From Gammaproteobacteria bacterium (GTDB lineage: Bacteria; Pseudomonadota; Gammaproteobacteria; Pseudomonadales; Azotimanducaceae), in assembly GCA_026709365.1 (NCBI GenBank), contig JAPOTD010000008.1, positions 57,974 to 121,973 on the forward strand: DNA of 64,000 nucleotides, given 5' to 3'. The translations under genes and the position numbers were made by a program. The notes under the pieces were generated by a model. The model saw only the letters and a list, made by a program, of their open reading frames with translations, ran no database searches and was not told where the DNA came from. This document shows positions 45,868-56,500 of this stretch, in pieces (within the stretch, counting starts at the first letter, position 1; each line of letters starts with the position of its first letter).

Positions 45868-47103
45868 TCAAGACCCCAGGGACTCATTGACGCGCTTGGC
45901 CCTGCCCAAGCCGGGCTTGCTTGAGCAAGCCTTGGCGATGTCCTGGGTCCATGCGGAGACGCAGGGTATCCGGCTTCGGTCGCAGCGGCCCGCGTACCGG
46001 CCCGCAATCTCGGTGACCTCCCGCAGCAGGCCCTCGCGCAGGGTAGTGGGCTCAAGCCCCAAGCCCAACAGGCCGTTGTTGGCGGCCTCCAGGTCATTGG
46101 CATCGGCCTCCCGGCGCGGGTTGGGCACGTGCTCGATGCGGGCGCCGGTCAGGTTGGACACCAGCCTGGCCAAGTCGATCAGCCGATGGGTCTCCGTCAG
46201 CTGGTTGAGGATCTTCACCCGCTCCCCCGGCGCCGGCGGGTTGGCGATCGCCAGTTCGATGCAGCGCACGGTGTCCTGAATGTGGATGAAGGCCCGGGTT
46301 TGCCCGCCGCTGCCATGCACAGTGAGCGGGTAGTCGATGGCGGCCTGCATGAGGAAGCGGTTGAGCACCGTGCCGTAGTCGCCGTCGTAGTCGAAGCGGT
46401 TGATCAGCCGCTCGTCCAGCCGCGTCTCCCGGGTCTGCGTGCCCCAGACGATGCCTTGGTGCAGGTCGGTGATGCGCACCTCGTCGTTCTTGTTGTAGAA
46501 GGCGAAGAACAACTGATCCTGGGTCTTGGTGACGTGGTAGATGCTGCCGGGATTGGGCGGGTAGAGGATTTCCTGTTCCACCTCGGCGCCGTCCTCGGCG
46601 GTCATCTTGACGCGCAGGTACCCCTCCGGCAGCTTCACGCCCACCGACGAGTAGCCGTACACGCCCATGGTGCCAAGATGTACCAAGTGAACGTCCTGGC
46701 CGCTCTCGACGATGGCGGACAGCACGTTATTGGTGGCGCCGAGGTTGTTGGCCACCGTGTAGCGCTTGTGCCAGGCCGACTTCATCGAGTAGGGCGCCGC
46801 CCGCTGCTCGGCAAAGTGAACGATGCTGTCCGGGCGCACCTCGTTGATGAGCTGCACGAGGCGGTCGTACTGCTCCGCCACGTCCAGCCGCTCGAAGGCA
46901 ATCGACTTGCCCGTGACCTGGCGCCAAGCCGTCAGACGGACGCTTAGGGGTTGAATGGGGGTGAGGCTGCGCACCTCCAGCTCGTTGTCGATGTTGCGCC
47001 GGGAGAAGTTGTCAACGATGGTGACCTCATGCCCGCGGGTCGATAGGTGCAGGGCGCTCGGCCAACCGCAGAAGCCGTCGCCGCCGAGAACAATGACCCT
47101 CAT
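45868..47103 (-). CDS. sqdB: UDP-sulfoquinovose synthase SqdB
   Basis: SqdB converts UDP-glucose and sulfite to UDP-sulfoquinovose, the head-group donor of sulfolipid. The 411-residue SDR enzyme has VLGGDGFCGWPSALHLSTRG (NAD loop), VDNFSRRNIDNELEVRSLTP, IVHFAEQRAAPYSM, HLGTMGVYGYSS and YHVTKTQDQLFF (YxxxK). ATG 47103 overlaps the glycosyltransferase gene by four bases (ATGA), forming a two-gene sulfolipid unit. Confidence 0.92.
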   Translation of the reverse strand: MRVIVLGGDGFCGWPSALHLSTRGHEVTIVDNFSRRNIDNELEVRSLTPIQPLSVRLTAWRQVTGKSIAFERLDVAEQYDRLVQLINEVRPDSIVHFAEQRAAPYSMKSAWHKRYTVANNLGATNNVLSAIVESGQDVHLVHLGTMGVYGYSSVGVKLPEGYLRVKMTAEDGAEVEQEILYPPNPGSIYHVTKTQDQLFFAFYNKNDEVRITDLHQGIVWGTQTRETRLDERLINRFDYDGDYGTVLNRFLMQAAIDYPLTVHGSGGQTRAFIHIQDTVRCIELAIANPPAPGERVKILNQLTETHRLIDLARLVSNLTGARIEHVPNPRREADANDLEAANNGLLGLGLEPTTLREGLLREVTEIAGRYAGRCDRSRIPCVSAWTQDIAKACSSKPGLGRAKRVNESLGS

Positions 47104-48149
47104 GCCGTCTCTTCCTCCTCTTCCTGCGCTGCTGTCCGGGCGCAAGCTCTTGATTCTAACGCAACCAGATTGTTCAGAAACTGGCGGGCGGACAGATCCC
47201 AATCGAAATTCGCCGCATGCGCCAGGCAGGCCTGCGCCGGAACGTTCAGCGCGCCGTCGATGGCGGCGCCCAGGCTCTCGTCTAGAACGCCGGCGCCGCT
47301 GGCGCCGATGACGTCATTGGGCCCGGGCACCGGATAGGCGGCCACCGGGACGCCGCAGGCCAGCGCTTCCAGCATCACCAAGCCCAGCGTATCGGTTTTG
47401 GAGGGAAACACGAACACGTCGGCGGCGCAGTAGTGCGCCACCAGCGCCTCGCCCATCAGCGGGCCGAGAAAAACCGCCTCCGGGAAGCGGCGCTCCAAGG
47501 CGGCCCGCGCCGGGCCGTCGCCCACCAGCACCTTGGTGCCGGGCCGGTCAATGCCCAGAAAGGCCTCGATGTTCTTTTCCACGGCCAGCCGTCCAACGTA
47601 CATGAGTATCGGGCCGGGCAGCTTCAGGTCGGCAGGCGCAACGGGCCGAAACAGGGCCCTGTCCACCCCCCTAATCCAGCGCACCACCGACGGGATGCCA
47701 TGCTCGCGAAGCAGCCCATCCAAGGTGGAGGTGGAGCACATGGTGTGTGCGGCAGCATTGTGGAAGTGCCGCAGCAGCGCGTAGGACCAGCGTTCCGGAA
47801 ACCCGGCGCGCAGCTTGAGGTAGAGCGGAAACAGGGTGTGGAAGGAGGTGGTGAAGCGCAGATTGCGGCGTCGGAGCCAATGGCGCGCGCACCAGCCAAG
47901 CGGCCCCTCGGTGGCGATGTGCGCGGCGTCCGGCGCAAAGTCTTCGATCAGCCGCCCAACCCGGCTCGGCCGCGTCAGCGCCAGCCTGATCTCCGGGTAG
48001 GTCGGGCAGGGGACGGTGCGGAATCGGTCCGGGCCTAGCACCTGCACCTGGTGGCCCATGCCTGCCAGCCGCTCGCGGGTGGCGGACAGCGCCCGCACGA
48101 CGCCGTTCAGTTGCGGCAGCCAAGCGTCGCTGACGATCAGAATGCGCAT
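47100..48149 (-). CDS. GT4 glycosyltransferase, probable SqdX-type sulfolipid synthase
   Basis: Retaining GT-B glycosyltransferase of 349 residues: LIVSDAWLPQLNGVVRALSA (N-terminal Gly-rich loop), TSFHTLFPLYLKL, ILMYVGRLAVEKNIEAFLGI, VGDGPARAALERRFP and FPSKTDTLGLVMLEALACG (the EX7E-like nucleotide site). Related to GtrF/mannosyltransferases and SqdX. Coupling to sqdB makes transfer of sulfoquinovose to diacylglycerol the likely role; that assignment is by context. It starts 47 bases after the ppk2 stop. Confidence 0.8.
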   Translation of the reverse strand: MRILIVSDAWLPQLNGVVRALSATRERLAGMGHQVQVLGPDRFRTVPCPTYPEIRLALTRPSRVGRLIEDFAPDAAHIATEGPLGWCARHWLRRRNLRFTTSFHTLFPLYLKLRAGFPERWSYALLRHFHNAAAHTMCSTSTLDGLLREHGIPSVVRWIRGVDRALFRPVAPADLKLPGPILMYVGRLAVEKNIEAFLGIDRPGTKVLVGDGPARAALERRFPEAVFLGPLMGEALVAHYCAADVFVFPSKTDTLGLVMLEALACGVPVAAYPVPGPNDVIGASGAGVLDESLGAAIDGALNVPAQACLAHAANFDWDLSARQFLNNLVALESRACARTAAQEEEEETA

Positions 48150-48196
48150 TCAAGGCCCTTCGCGCTGTGGATGCTATCCGGCTCTAATGAATCGAC

Positions 48197-49068
48197 TCAT
48201 GGCGATTCCTCCGCAGCCAACTGCTCCCGCGCCCAGTTGATCTGCGCCACTTGCTTGCCGGTGGGTTCCGGGTAGCTCGGCTCCAGCAAGCCGAGTTCGG
48301 TGGCGACTATGGAGGCGACGATCGCCCGCATGGTCCACTTATGGTCCGCGGGAATGAGATACCAAGGGGCGGCGTCGGTGTGGGTGGCGGTGACAGCCTC
48401 CTGGTAGGCGAGCTGATAGTCGTTCCAATGCTGGCGCTCGTTGATGTCGCGGGGATCGAACTTCCAGAGCTTGTTCGGGTTTTCCAATCGCTTCCACAGC
48501 CGCCGCTTCTGCTCATCCTTGGACAGGTTGAGGAAGAACTTGACCACCTTGGTGCCGTTTTCGTCCAGGTGCCGCTCCAGCGAGCGTATGTCCTGGAAGC
48601 GGTTGCGCCAGAAGCGCTCGTCAAAGTCCTGCTGCGGCAGGCGCCGGGCATGGAGGATGTCCGGATGCACCCGCACCACCAGGACCTCCTCGTAGTGGGA
48701 ACGATTGAAAATGCCGATGCGCCCCCGCTCCGGCATGGCCTGCCAATAGCGCCAGAGGTAGTTGTGGTCGATCTCCTTGTAGGTCGGCTGCCGGAAATTG
48801 AAGACTTGGAAGCCTTGCGGATTGACGCCGCTGGTGACGTGCTTGATGGTGCTGTCCTTGCCCGCCGCATCCATGCCCTGAAAGACAATCAGCAGGGAGG
48901 TCCGACTTTGCGCGTAGAACCTCTCCTGCAGATCCGAAATCTCCCCAACGAGCCCCTGCAGGTGGCGCTTGGGATCGTCAAACAGGTCAACGCGGGTGGG
49001 ATAGTCGAAGATCGCCGTGCCCGGCGTGTAGCGAAAGCGTGCCGCGATGCTGTCGCCAGCCGACTGCA

Positions 49069-49069
<1 letters not shown>
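48197..49069 (-). CDS. ppk2: Polyphosphate kinase 2 family protein
   Basis: PPK2 transfers phosphate between polyphosphate and nucleotides. The 290 residues include Walker A FQGMDAAGKDSTIKHV, FNFRQPTYKEIDHNYLWRYW, IGIFNRSHYEEVLVVRVHP (Walker B/lid region) and FFLNLSKDEQKRRL. The one-domain length fits class I/III enzymes; nucleotide preference cannot be told. ATG 49069 shares its A with the TAA of the HMG-CoA reductase-mevalonate kinase gene, so it is translationally coupled to the mevalonate operon and might supply ATP or GTP to its kinases (inference). Confidence 0.9.
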
Positions 49070-51289
<2,220 letters not shown>

Positions 51290-51312
<23 letters not shown>

Positions 51313-52228
51313 GGGAAGCAGCCTCCAGGCCCAGAACGGTCAAACCCGCCGCCGTCGCGGCAGTCTCAAAGTCGGTGAACTGTTCGGGAGACTCAGCAAA
51401 CGCCGCACCGATGTCCCCGCCGCCAGCACCACAGGGCTTATAGGCAAGCTTATGGACTTTTGCAAGCGATTCCGCCCGCCGGTGGGCCGCCGTGTAGATG
51501 CCCAGGCCAGCGGCCCGGTCAAGGCGCCGCAACGCATCGGCGTAATCGTCGAGCGCCTCCAGGCTCGGCTCTCGGCATAGGCGTTCGGAGCGCTCGGCGA
51601 GCCGGTCCAGCGCCCGGGTGTCGCCAGCGTTCAAGTAGGCGGCAAAGCGGTCGATGTGACGCCCGGTGCTGGCATCGGTGCCGGTCCAGATGAAACGGCA
51701 TTCGGGCAGGGCCGCGGCCAGCGGCTGGGCCTTGCCGTCCTGAAAGCGCAGCGTGCCGCCGAGAAAGGCCGCCGCCACGTCGATGCCGCTGCCCCGCCCG
51801 CCCTGAAACCGGCGATGGGCGGCCAACGCCCGCTCATGGCGCGGCGCCTCCCCAAGCCAGCGCGCGCAGGCGCCTTCAATGGCCACGCTCAAGGCCGCGC
51901 TGGAGCCTAGGCCGAGCTTGCGGCCTGCGGAATAGAAGGCATCGGTACTCAGCCGGAAGACGCCTGCGTTGAGGGCTGTGCCCGAGAAGGTATTAAGCAC
52001 ATGCCACGCCAACAAGGCGGCGGGAGCGTCCCGGGGAGGATTGCGCGGCAGGCTGGGAAACTCCGCCTCGCCAGCCTCAAAGCCGCTGGCCGTGAAGCGG
52101 TAGGCGGCGCTGGGCGTGAGTTCGCAGACAGCTTGGCGGTCCACCGCCAGAACGACAGCCGGCGCGCCGGTGAGCACCGCGTACTCCCCCCAAAGCACCG
52201 CCTTGCCGGGGGCACGGCCAACGATCAC
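51290..52228 (-). CDS. Phosphomevalonate kinase (GHMP family)
   Basis: GHMP kinase of 312 residues. It starts VIVGRAPGKAVLWGEYAVLT, with KLGLGSSAALSVAIEGACA as phosphate loop, GRGSGIDVAAAFLGG, and KPCGAGGGDIGAAFAESPEQF as C-terminal motif, as in phosphomevalonate kinases. The position between mvaD and mevalonate kinase supports the assignment. GTG 52228 overlaps the mvaD stop by four bases (GTGA). Longer in-frame starts would lie inside mvaD. Confidence 0.85.
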
Positions 52229-53166
52229 GAATCGGCGACCCGAGCGCCGCCGCCAAGGCCCGAGCGGAGCGTACGCACGACGCCCGGAATGTCCTTTAGG
52301 ACGGCCTCGACGCGCTCGGCGTCGTCGGGCACGCAAACGGCCTTGACCTGCGGGCCCGCATCCATGGTGGCAAAAACCCGGCAGCCGTCGGCGCGCAGTT
52401 CGCGAATGGCCCGCAGGCATTCCACCGAGGCGCCGCGCCAATAGATGAGTGCTGGCCGACTGCTCAGCATGAGCGCGTGCATCTTCAGGAAACTGGCCTC
52501 GGCCAGCTCCCCCAAGGCGTCGAAGTCCCGCTGGCCGACAGCGGCCTTCATGGCCTCGAAGTCCGCATCGGCCGTGGCGCCCCAAGCGGGGTAATAGGGG
52601 GAGGTCGCCTTGGAGCGATCCATGCCCACGGTCGAGGACACCGCCTTCGGCTCAGGGGCGGTGATGGCGACGACCACCGCCAGGGGCCAAGCGTCCGGGG
52701 CCAGCACGGCCTCGCCACGCCAATCCGGAGCCGCCAGCGCCACAAAGCCGCCGTGAATGGAACGGGCCGCCGAGCCCGAGCCGCGTCGGGCCATGGCCGA
52801 GCGCTCGCCATCGCTCAAGCGCAGTCCGCAATGGGCGTCGATGGCGGTTGCCAAGGCGGCGAAGCCGGAGGCCGACGACGCCAGCCCGGCCGCGGTCGGA
52901 AAGTCATTGCGGCTGGAGATGGCCAACGGGCCGATCGGGTAATCCCGCCGCCAGTCGGCCAGGGCGCGCTCGATTTTGGCGTCGTGAACCGGGCGGCCGT
53001 CCAGCTGCAGCGCATCGGCATCGGCCTCCTCCACTGTGGTGGTGGTGGTCAGGGCCCCCAAGGTGATGGACAGCGACGGCGTGTCCGGGCGGTTTCCCGG
53101 CCCGTCCTGCTTGCCCCAGTACTTGAGCAGCGCGATGTTGGAATGGGCGATGGCCGTTGTGGGCAT
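52225..53166 (-). CDS. mvaD: Diphosphomevalonate decarboxylase
   Basis: MvaD decarboxylates mevalonate diphosphate to isopentenyl diphosphate. The 313 residues have AIAHSNIALLKYWGKQDG, PSLSITLGALTT, PTAAGLASSASGFAAL, ARRGSGSAARSIHGGFVA and YWRGASVECLRAIRELR, all diagnostic. ATG 53166 lies 14 bases after the amidase stop. With a phosphomevalonate kinase adjacent, the classical diphosphate route is expected. Confidence 0.93.
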   Translation of the reverse strand: MPTTAIAHSNIALLKYWGKQDGPGNRPDTPSLSITLGALTTTTTVEEADADALQLDGRPVHDAKIERALADWRRDYPIGPLAISSRNDFPTAAGLASSASGFAALATAIDAHCGLRLSDGERSAMARRGSGSAARSIHGGFVALAAPDWRGEAVLAPDAWPLAVVVAITAPEPKAVSSTVGMDRSKATSPYYPAWGATADADFEAMKAAVGQRDFDALGELAEASFLKMHALMLSSRPALIYWRGASVECLRAIRELRADGCRVFATMDAGPQVKAVCVPDDAERVEAVLKDIPGVVRTLRSGLGGGARVADS

Positions 53167-53180
53167 GGACAGCGGAACCG

Positions 53181-54638
53181 TCAGCCCGAGTAGGCCTTCG
53201 GCGGCTCGAAGGCAAAGCCGTTCGCCTCCATCAGCTTGGCCGCGCCGATGGTGATGAGATCACCGTACTCCGGCCCGGCGATCTGCACGCCGATGGGCAG
53301 CCCATCGGCATTCAGTCCGGTGGGGATGACGGTGGCCGGCAGGTAGCTGCCGCCGATCAAGCCTGCCCAGAACACCTGCTCGAAGTACGGGCGCTGCTCG
53401 TTGTTGACGGTGACGGTGCGCTCGCCAAAGGGCCGCTGGTCGTGCGGCACGGCGGCGGTGGCCATGATGGGAGCGATCAGCAGATCGTATTCCTTGAAGA
53501 ACTGATGCCACTGCCAGCGCAGGTGCGCCCGCTGCTCATCATTGTGCTTCCACATCTTGAACGACGACACCTGGGCGCGGAGGATGTGCGCCGCCGCGCT
53601 GTCGTCATCGGCGGCCAACGTCGCCACGTGATCCTTGATCCTGTCGTATTCCGCCTCCGGCATGCGCGCCGCCATGGTGGCCTGCAGCAGGTTTTGGTAG
53701 GTGGCGTGGCTGTGGGCGGGGTCGAGGGCAGGCCGCGCTTGCATGTTGACCGAAGCGCCCCCGTCGCGAAAGGCCACCGCCACCTGCTCCACCCGCCGCC
53801 GCACCTCGGCATCCACCGGAGCCATGTCGTCATCGACCCAGACAGCCACGTTTAGGTCCCCGAGCGTGCGGCCATCGAGCGTGGGCAGGTCGAGGCGGTA
53901 GCCCCGGGCCATGATGTCGTCCGGCCCCGCCATAGCCATCAGGGCGGTCTCCAAGTCCGCGGCCGAGCGGGCCAGCGGGCCGATGACCGAGATGTCCGGC
54001 TTGCTGCGCACGTCCCCCGGCGGCGCATGGCCGCGCATCCAGAGCAGGTTCCAAGTGGGCTTGTGGCCGAAGACGCCGCAGAAATGCGCTGGGTTGCGGA
54101 TGGACCCGCCGATGTCGGAGCCGATCTCAATGCCGGTGAGGCCCGCTGCCAAGGCCGCCGCCGACCCCCCGGAGGAGCCGCCGGGAATGCGCTTCAAGTC
54201 GTAGGGGTTGTTGGTGGTGCCGTAGATGTCGTTGTAGCTCTGGAAGTCCGCCAGCATCAGGGGCACGTTGGTCTTGCCGAACACCACCGCGCCAGCCGCC
54301 TTGAGCCTGCGCACCGGCTCGGCGTCCTCGGCGGCGATGTTGTCCTGCCAATCGACGTTGCCCCAGGTGGTGGGCGCGCCGGCCACGTTGTAGGACTCCT
54401 TCACCGTCATCGGCACCCCGTGCAGTGGGCCGAGCGAATCGCCCCGGGCGATGGCCCGGTCCGCTTCGCGCGCATCGGCCAAGGCTGGTTCGCGCAAGTC
54501 CACCACCAGCGCGTTGAGTTCGCCGTTGTAGTGGTCCACTCGGTCCAGGTAGTGCCGCAGCAACGCCTCGCAGCTGATCTCCTTGCCGCGGATTTTGGCG
54601 GCGAGCTCCGTGGCGGAAAGAAACGCGATCTCGCTCAT
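53181..54638 (-). CDS. Amidase signature family hydrolase
   Basis: Ser-cisSer-Lys amidase of 485 residues. Lys is in VPMTVKESYN (about residue 79), then RIPGGSSGGSAAALAAG (cis-Ser) and IGSDIGGSIRNPAHFCGVFG (nucleophile Ser). The substrate amide is unknown; the length and lack of GatB/GatC neighbours argue against GatA. It is the first gene of the minus-strand run and ends 14 bases before mvaD, so it may share that operon's promoter. ATG 54638. Confidence 0.9.
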   Translation of the reverse strand: MSEIAFLSATELAAKIRGKEISCEALLRHYLDRVDHYNGELNALVVDLREPALADAREADRAIARGDSLGPLHGVPMTVKESYNVAGAPTTWGNVDWQDNIAAEDAEPVRRLKAAGAVVFGKTNVPLMLADFQSYNDIYGTTNNPYDLKRIPGGSSGGSAAALAAGLTGIEIGSDIGGSIRNPAHFCGVFGHKPTWNLLWMRGHAPPGDVRSKPDISVIGPLARSAADLETALMAMAGPDDIMARGYRLDLPTLDGRTLGDLNVAVWVDDDMAPVDAEVRRRVEQVAVAFRDGGASVNMQARPALDPAHSHATYQNLLQATMAARMPEAEYDRIKDHVATLAADDDSAAAHILRAQVSSFKMWKHNDEQRAHLRWQWHQFFKEYDLLIAPIMATAAVPHDQRPFGERTVTVNNEQRPYFEQVFWAGLIGGSYLPATVIPTGLNADGLPIGVQIAGPEYGDLITIGAAKLMEANGFAFEPPKAYSG

Positions 54639-54695
54639 GGCCCATGCTCCAAGATGCGGACGGAAAGCCTAGGTTAACCGATTGGATGGGTCAAA

Positions 54696-54790
54696 GCGCG
54701 CCCGCGGAGCGGGCGCGTTGAAGTTTCGCTGCGCGAAACTCCGCGCACTCGTCGCGTCGGTCAGATTCCGATGTTTCCTGAACCGGCGCA
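54696..54790 (+). repeat. Family-1 palindromic repeat, full copy
   Basis: It has the outer hairpin GCGCCCGC-GGA-GCGGGCGC, palindrome (G/A)AGTTTCGC/GCGAAACTCC, and tail CGCACTCGTCGCGTCGGTC, AGATTCCGATGTTTCCTGAA. It lies in the short gap between amidase and amidohydrolase genes. Confidence 0.85.
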
Positions 54791-54827
54791 CGCACGGCGG
54801 GCGAGAGCGTTCAGTCGAGACGAGCGC

Positions 54828-55913
54828 TCACCGCCGGGCGCTCAGCTGGGCCTGCTCCCAAGCCCTGACCTTGGGCAGCGCGGCATCGAAGACCCTGAGG
54901 TAGTTGCCGCGCTGGACCAAAGCCCGGGTCGGGGCGCCAAGGCGTTCCCAAAGCGGCTGGTAGGCGGTGTAGGTGGCGGCGTAGCCTTCCCAGTTGGCAG
55001 GGGCCACCGAATCGGTGCCGAACAGAAAGCGGGTTGGGTGCCTTTCAATCAACGCCGCCCAAGCCGCCGTGGTTGCTTCGTCGGCCACGACGTACTTGGC
55101 GACCTCATCCCAGGAGATGTCCATGGTGACATGGTCGTAGCGAGGGTCGCTCAGGAATTCATCAAGCAGGGCCAAGTGTTGGGCGCTGGGCGCCACGAAG
55201 CGGCCCAGCCCGGTGTGCGCCCAGATCACGGCGGCGTTGGGGTGCGCCCTGAGCAGGCGCAGCAGTTCATCGTAGTGGACGGGGCGCTCACCGGGACGCA
55301 CCACGTCAATGTCGCAGTGGAGAATCGCGACCAAGCCGATCTCGGCGACGGCTTCGAGAATGCGGCCGAGGGCCGGATTGCGCAGGCTGGCTGTGTGGCC
55401 GGTGACCTTGGAGGAAACGAACTCCTTGTGAACGCTGAATTCGCCGATGCCGGCGAACACGCCGGGAAAGGTCAGCAGCACCCGGCGTATGTGGTCGGCG
55501 GCGTACATGTCAGTGGGATTGAAGCCCGTGATCATGGGATCGATCCGGGCCTTCTGCGCGCGCGTCAACGACCGGTAGGCCATGGCGATGGCTGCGTCCA
55601 CGAAGGAGTAGTAGTACAGCGCCGCATCGGATCGCAGGTAGTAGTCCGGCGCCCGGTCGCCTGAGACGAAAGAATCCCACTTCTGCTGCAAGGGGATCCC
55701 GAACATGGCCACCCGACCCACGCGGTCGCCGACCATCTCCAAGTACCCAGGGGCGGTGATGCCGTTTTGGACGTAGTTCGACAGGTGAAAATGGACGTCA
55801 TTGAAGAGCGGCTCGGCCGCAGCGCCGTCGCTCCGCTCCGCACCCTGCACAAGTTGCGCGCAGCCCCCAAGCAGCGCAAGGCAGGCCCAGCCTCGCCAAG
55901 CCTTTGCCATCAT
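54828..55913 (-). CDS. Lipoprotein amidohydrolase (TIM-barrel)
   Basis: Exported amidohydrolase-2-type protein of about 361 residues. The signal ends in a lipobox (LALLGGC, Cys near residue 16), so it is probably membrane-anchored. Metal ligands are NDVHFHLSNY (HxH), LHCDIDVV, WAHTGLGRF and FLFGTDSVAPANW (Asp). The substrate is unknown. ATG ATG at 55913/55910 is chosen; upstream in-frame starts lack the signal. It is followed on the same strand by a family-1 repeat and the amidase gene. Confidence 0.82.
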   Translation of the reverse strand: MMAKAWRGWACLALLGGCAQLVQGAERSDGAAAEPLFNDVHFHLSNYVQNGITAPGYLEMVGDRVGRVAMFGIPLQQKWDSFVSGDRAPDYYLRSDAALYYYSFVDAAIAMAYRSLTRAQKARIDPMITGFNPTDMYAADHIRRVLLTFPGVFAGIGEFSVHKEFVSSKVTGHTASLRNPALGRILEAVAEIGLVAILHCDIDVVRPGERPVHYDELLRLLRAHPNAAVIWAHTGLGRFVAPSAQHLALLDEFLSDPRYDHVTMDISWDEVAKYVVADEATTAAWAALIERHPTRFLFGTDSVAPANWEGYAATYTAYQPLWERLGAPTRALVQRGNYLRVFDAALPKVRAWEQAQLSARR

Positions 55914-56042
55914 TGCGAAGAACCCCGCACTTCCGAACGCAAGTTCGCCAGTATAGCGAACGCGGGGCGCGCCGCATCGGCTGGCATGCCGAGTGGCTGG
56001 CATGCCGAGCAGCATTTTTCACTTTGGCCAGTGACCGCTTAG

Positions 56043-56310
56043 CCCTAGGGAGCCTCTGATCAAGTCCCGGAAGTTCAGAGCGGCCTGTGGGGTGCGCTGG
56101 CAAGGCGCGGCGAAGCCGTGTGGCAGGCCCCCACACAATGAGCCGCAACGCCGCCAGCGCAGCCCACAGGCGCTCCCGAAGGGCGCTTCACGGCGCTTGG
56201 GCCCGAGTTCCGCTCCGCCTGCGGACAGGGAGCTGCTCCCGGCGGGGCCGTTTCGGCCCTCAAGCAGTGAAGCGCTGAACGAACGGGACTTGATCAAAGG
56301 TTCCCTAGGG
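56043..56310. mobile_element. MITE-like non-autonomous element (268 bp)
   Basis: Terminal inverted repeats of 27 bases (56043-56069 and 56284-56310) match at 25 positions and begin CCCTAGGGARCCTYTGATCA. The palindrome CCCTAGGG at both ends may contain a CTAG target duplication, as made by IS5-type transposases. A nested inverted pair (56083-56101 with 56153-56171, 18 of 19 matching) lies inside. It has no coding frame of note. A mini-copy of the ends is at 12203-12257. Confidence 0.7.
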
Positions 56311-56348
56311 ATGCCCTGAAGCCGAAACTGCCCCAAAGAGCGAGAATT

Positions 56349-56373
56349 CGAGGGCGGGACGCCCTTGCTTCAA
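56349..56373. repeat. Family-2 palindrome
   Basis: CGAGGGCGGGACGCCCTTG followed by CTTCAAT: one slightly diverged copy of the palindrome found at 21.9 and 31.1 kb, here just downstream of the MITE-like element. Confidence 0.7.
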
Positions 56374-56434
56374 TGGCCCCGCGCAGGGCGTCTCGCTCCA
56401 AGATATCCCGCGCCGGAGCCAGGGAAGTCGATGA

Positions 56435-56492
56435 ATTAACAAAATTAACGGCGTTAACAAGATTTCTGTTAACGCCGTTAATTTATGTTAAT
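56435..56492 (+). promoter_or_regulatory. Multi-site TTAAC dyad operator before the AAA ATPase gene
   Basis: A perfect 15-base inverted pair, ATTAACGGCGTTAAC (56444-56458) and GTTAACGCCGTTAAT (56468-56482), surrounds nine bases. Outer ATTAAC (56435-56440) and GTTAAT (56487-56492) extend the symmetry, giving six half-sites. The block is AT-rich in a GC-rich setting and ends 8 bases before ATG 56501 with no Shine-Dalgarno sequence between. It looks like an autoregulatory operator overlapping the promoter, possibly of a leaderless message. Confidence 0.65.
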
Positions 56493-56500
56493 TTGTCGCC

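Noticed and set aside
53181..54638. GatA (Glu-tRNA amidotransferase subunit)
   Set aside because: The amidase signature is shared, but gatB and gatC are absent and the sequence outside the signature does not resemble GatA.
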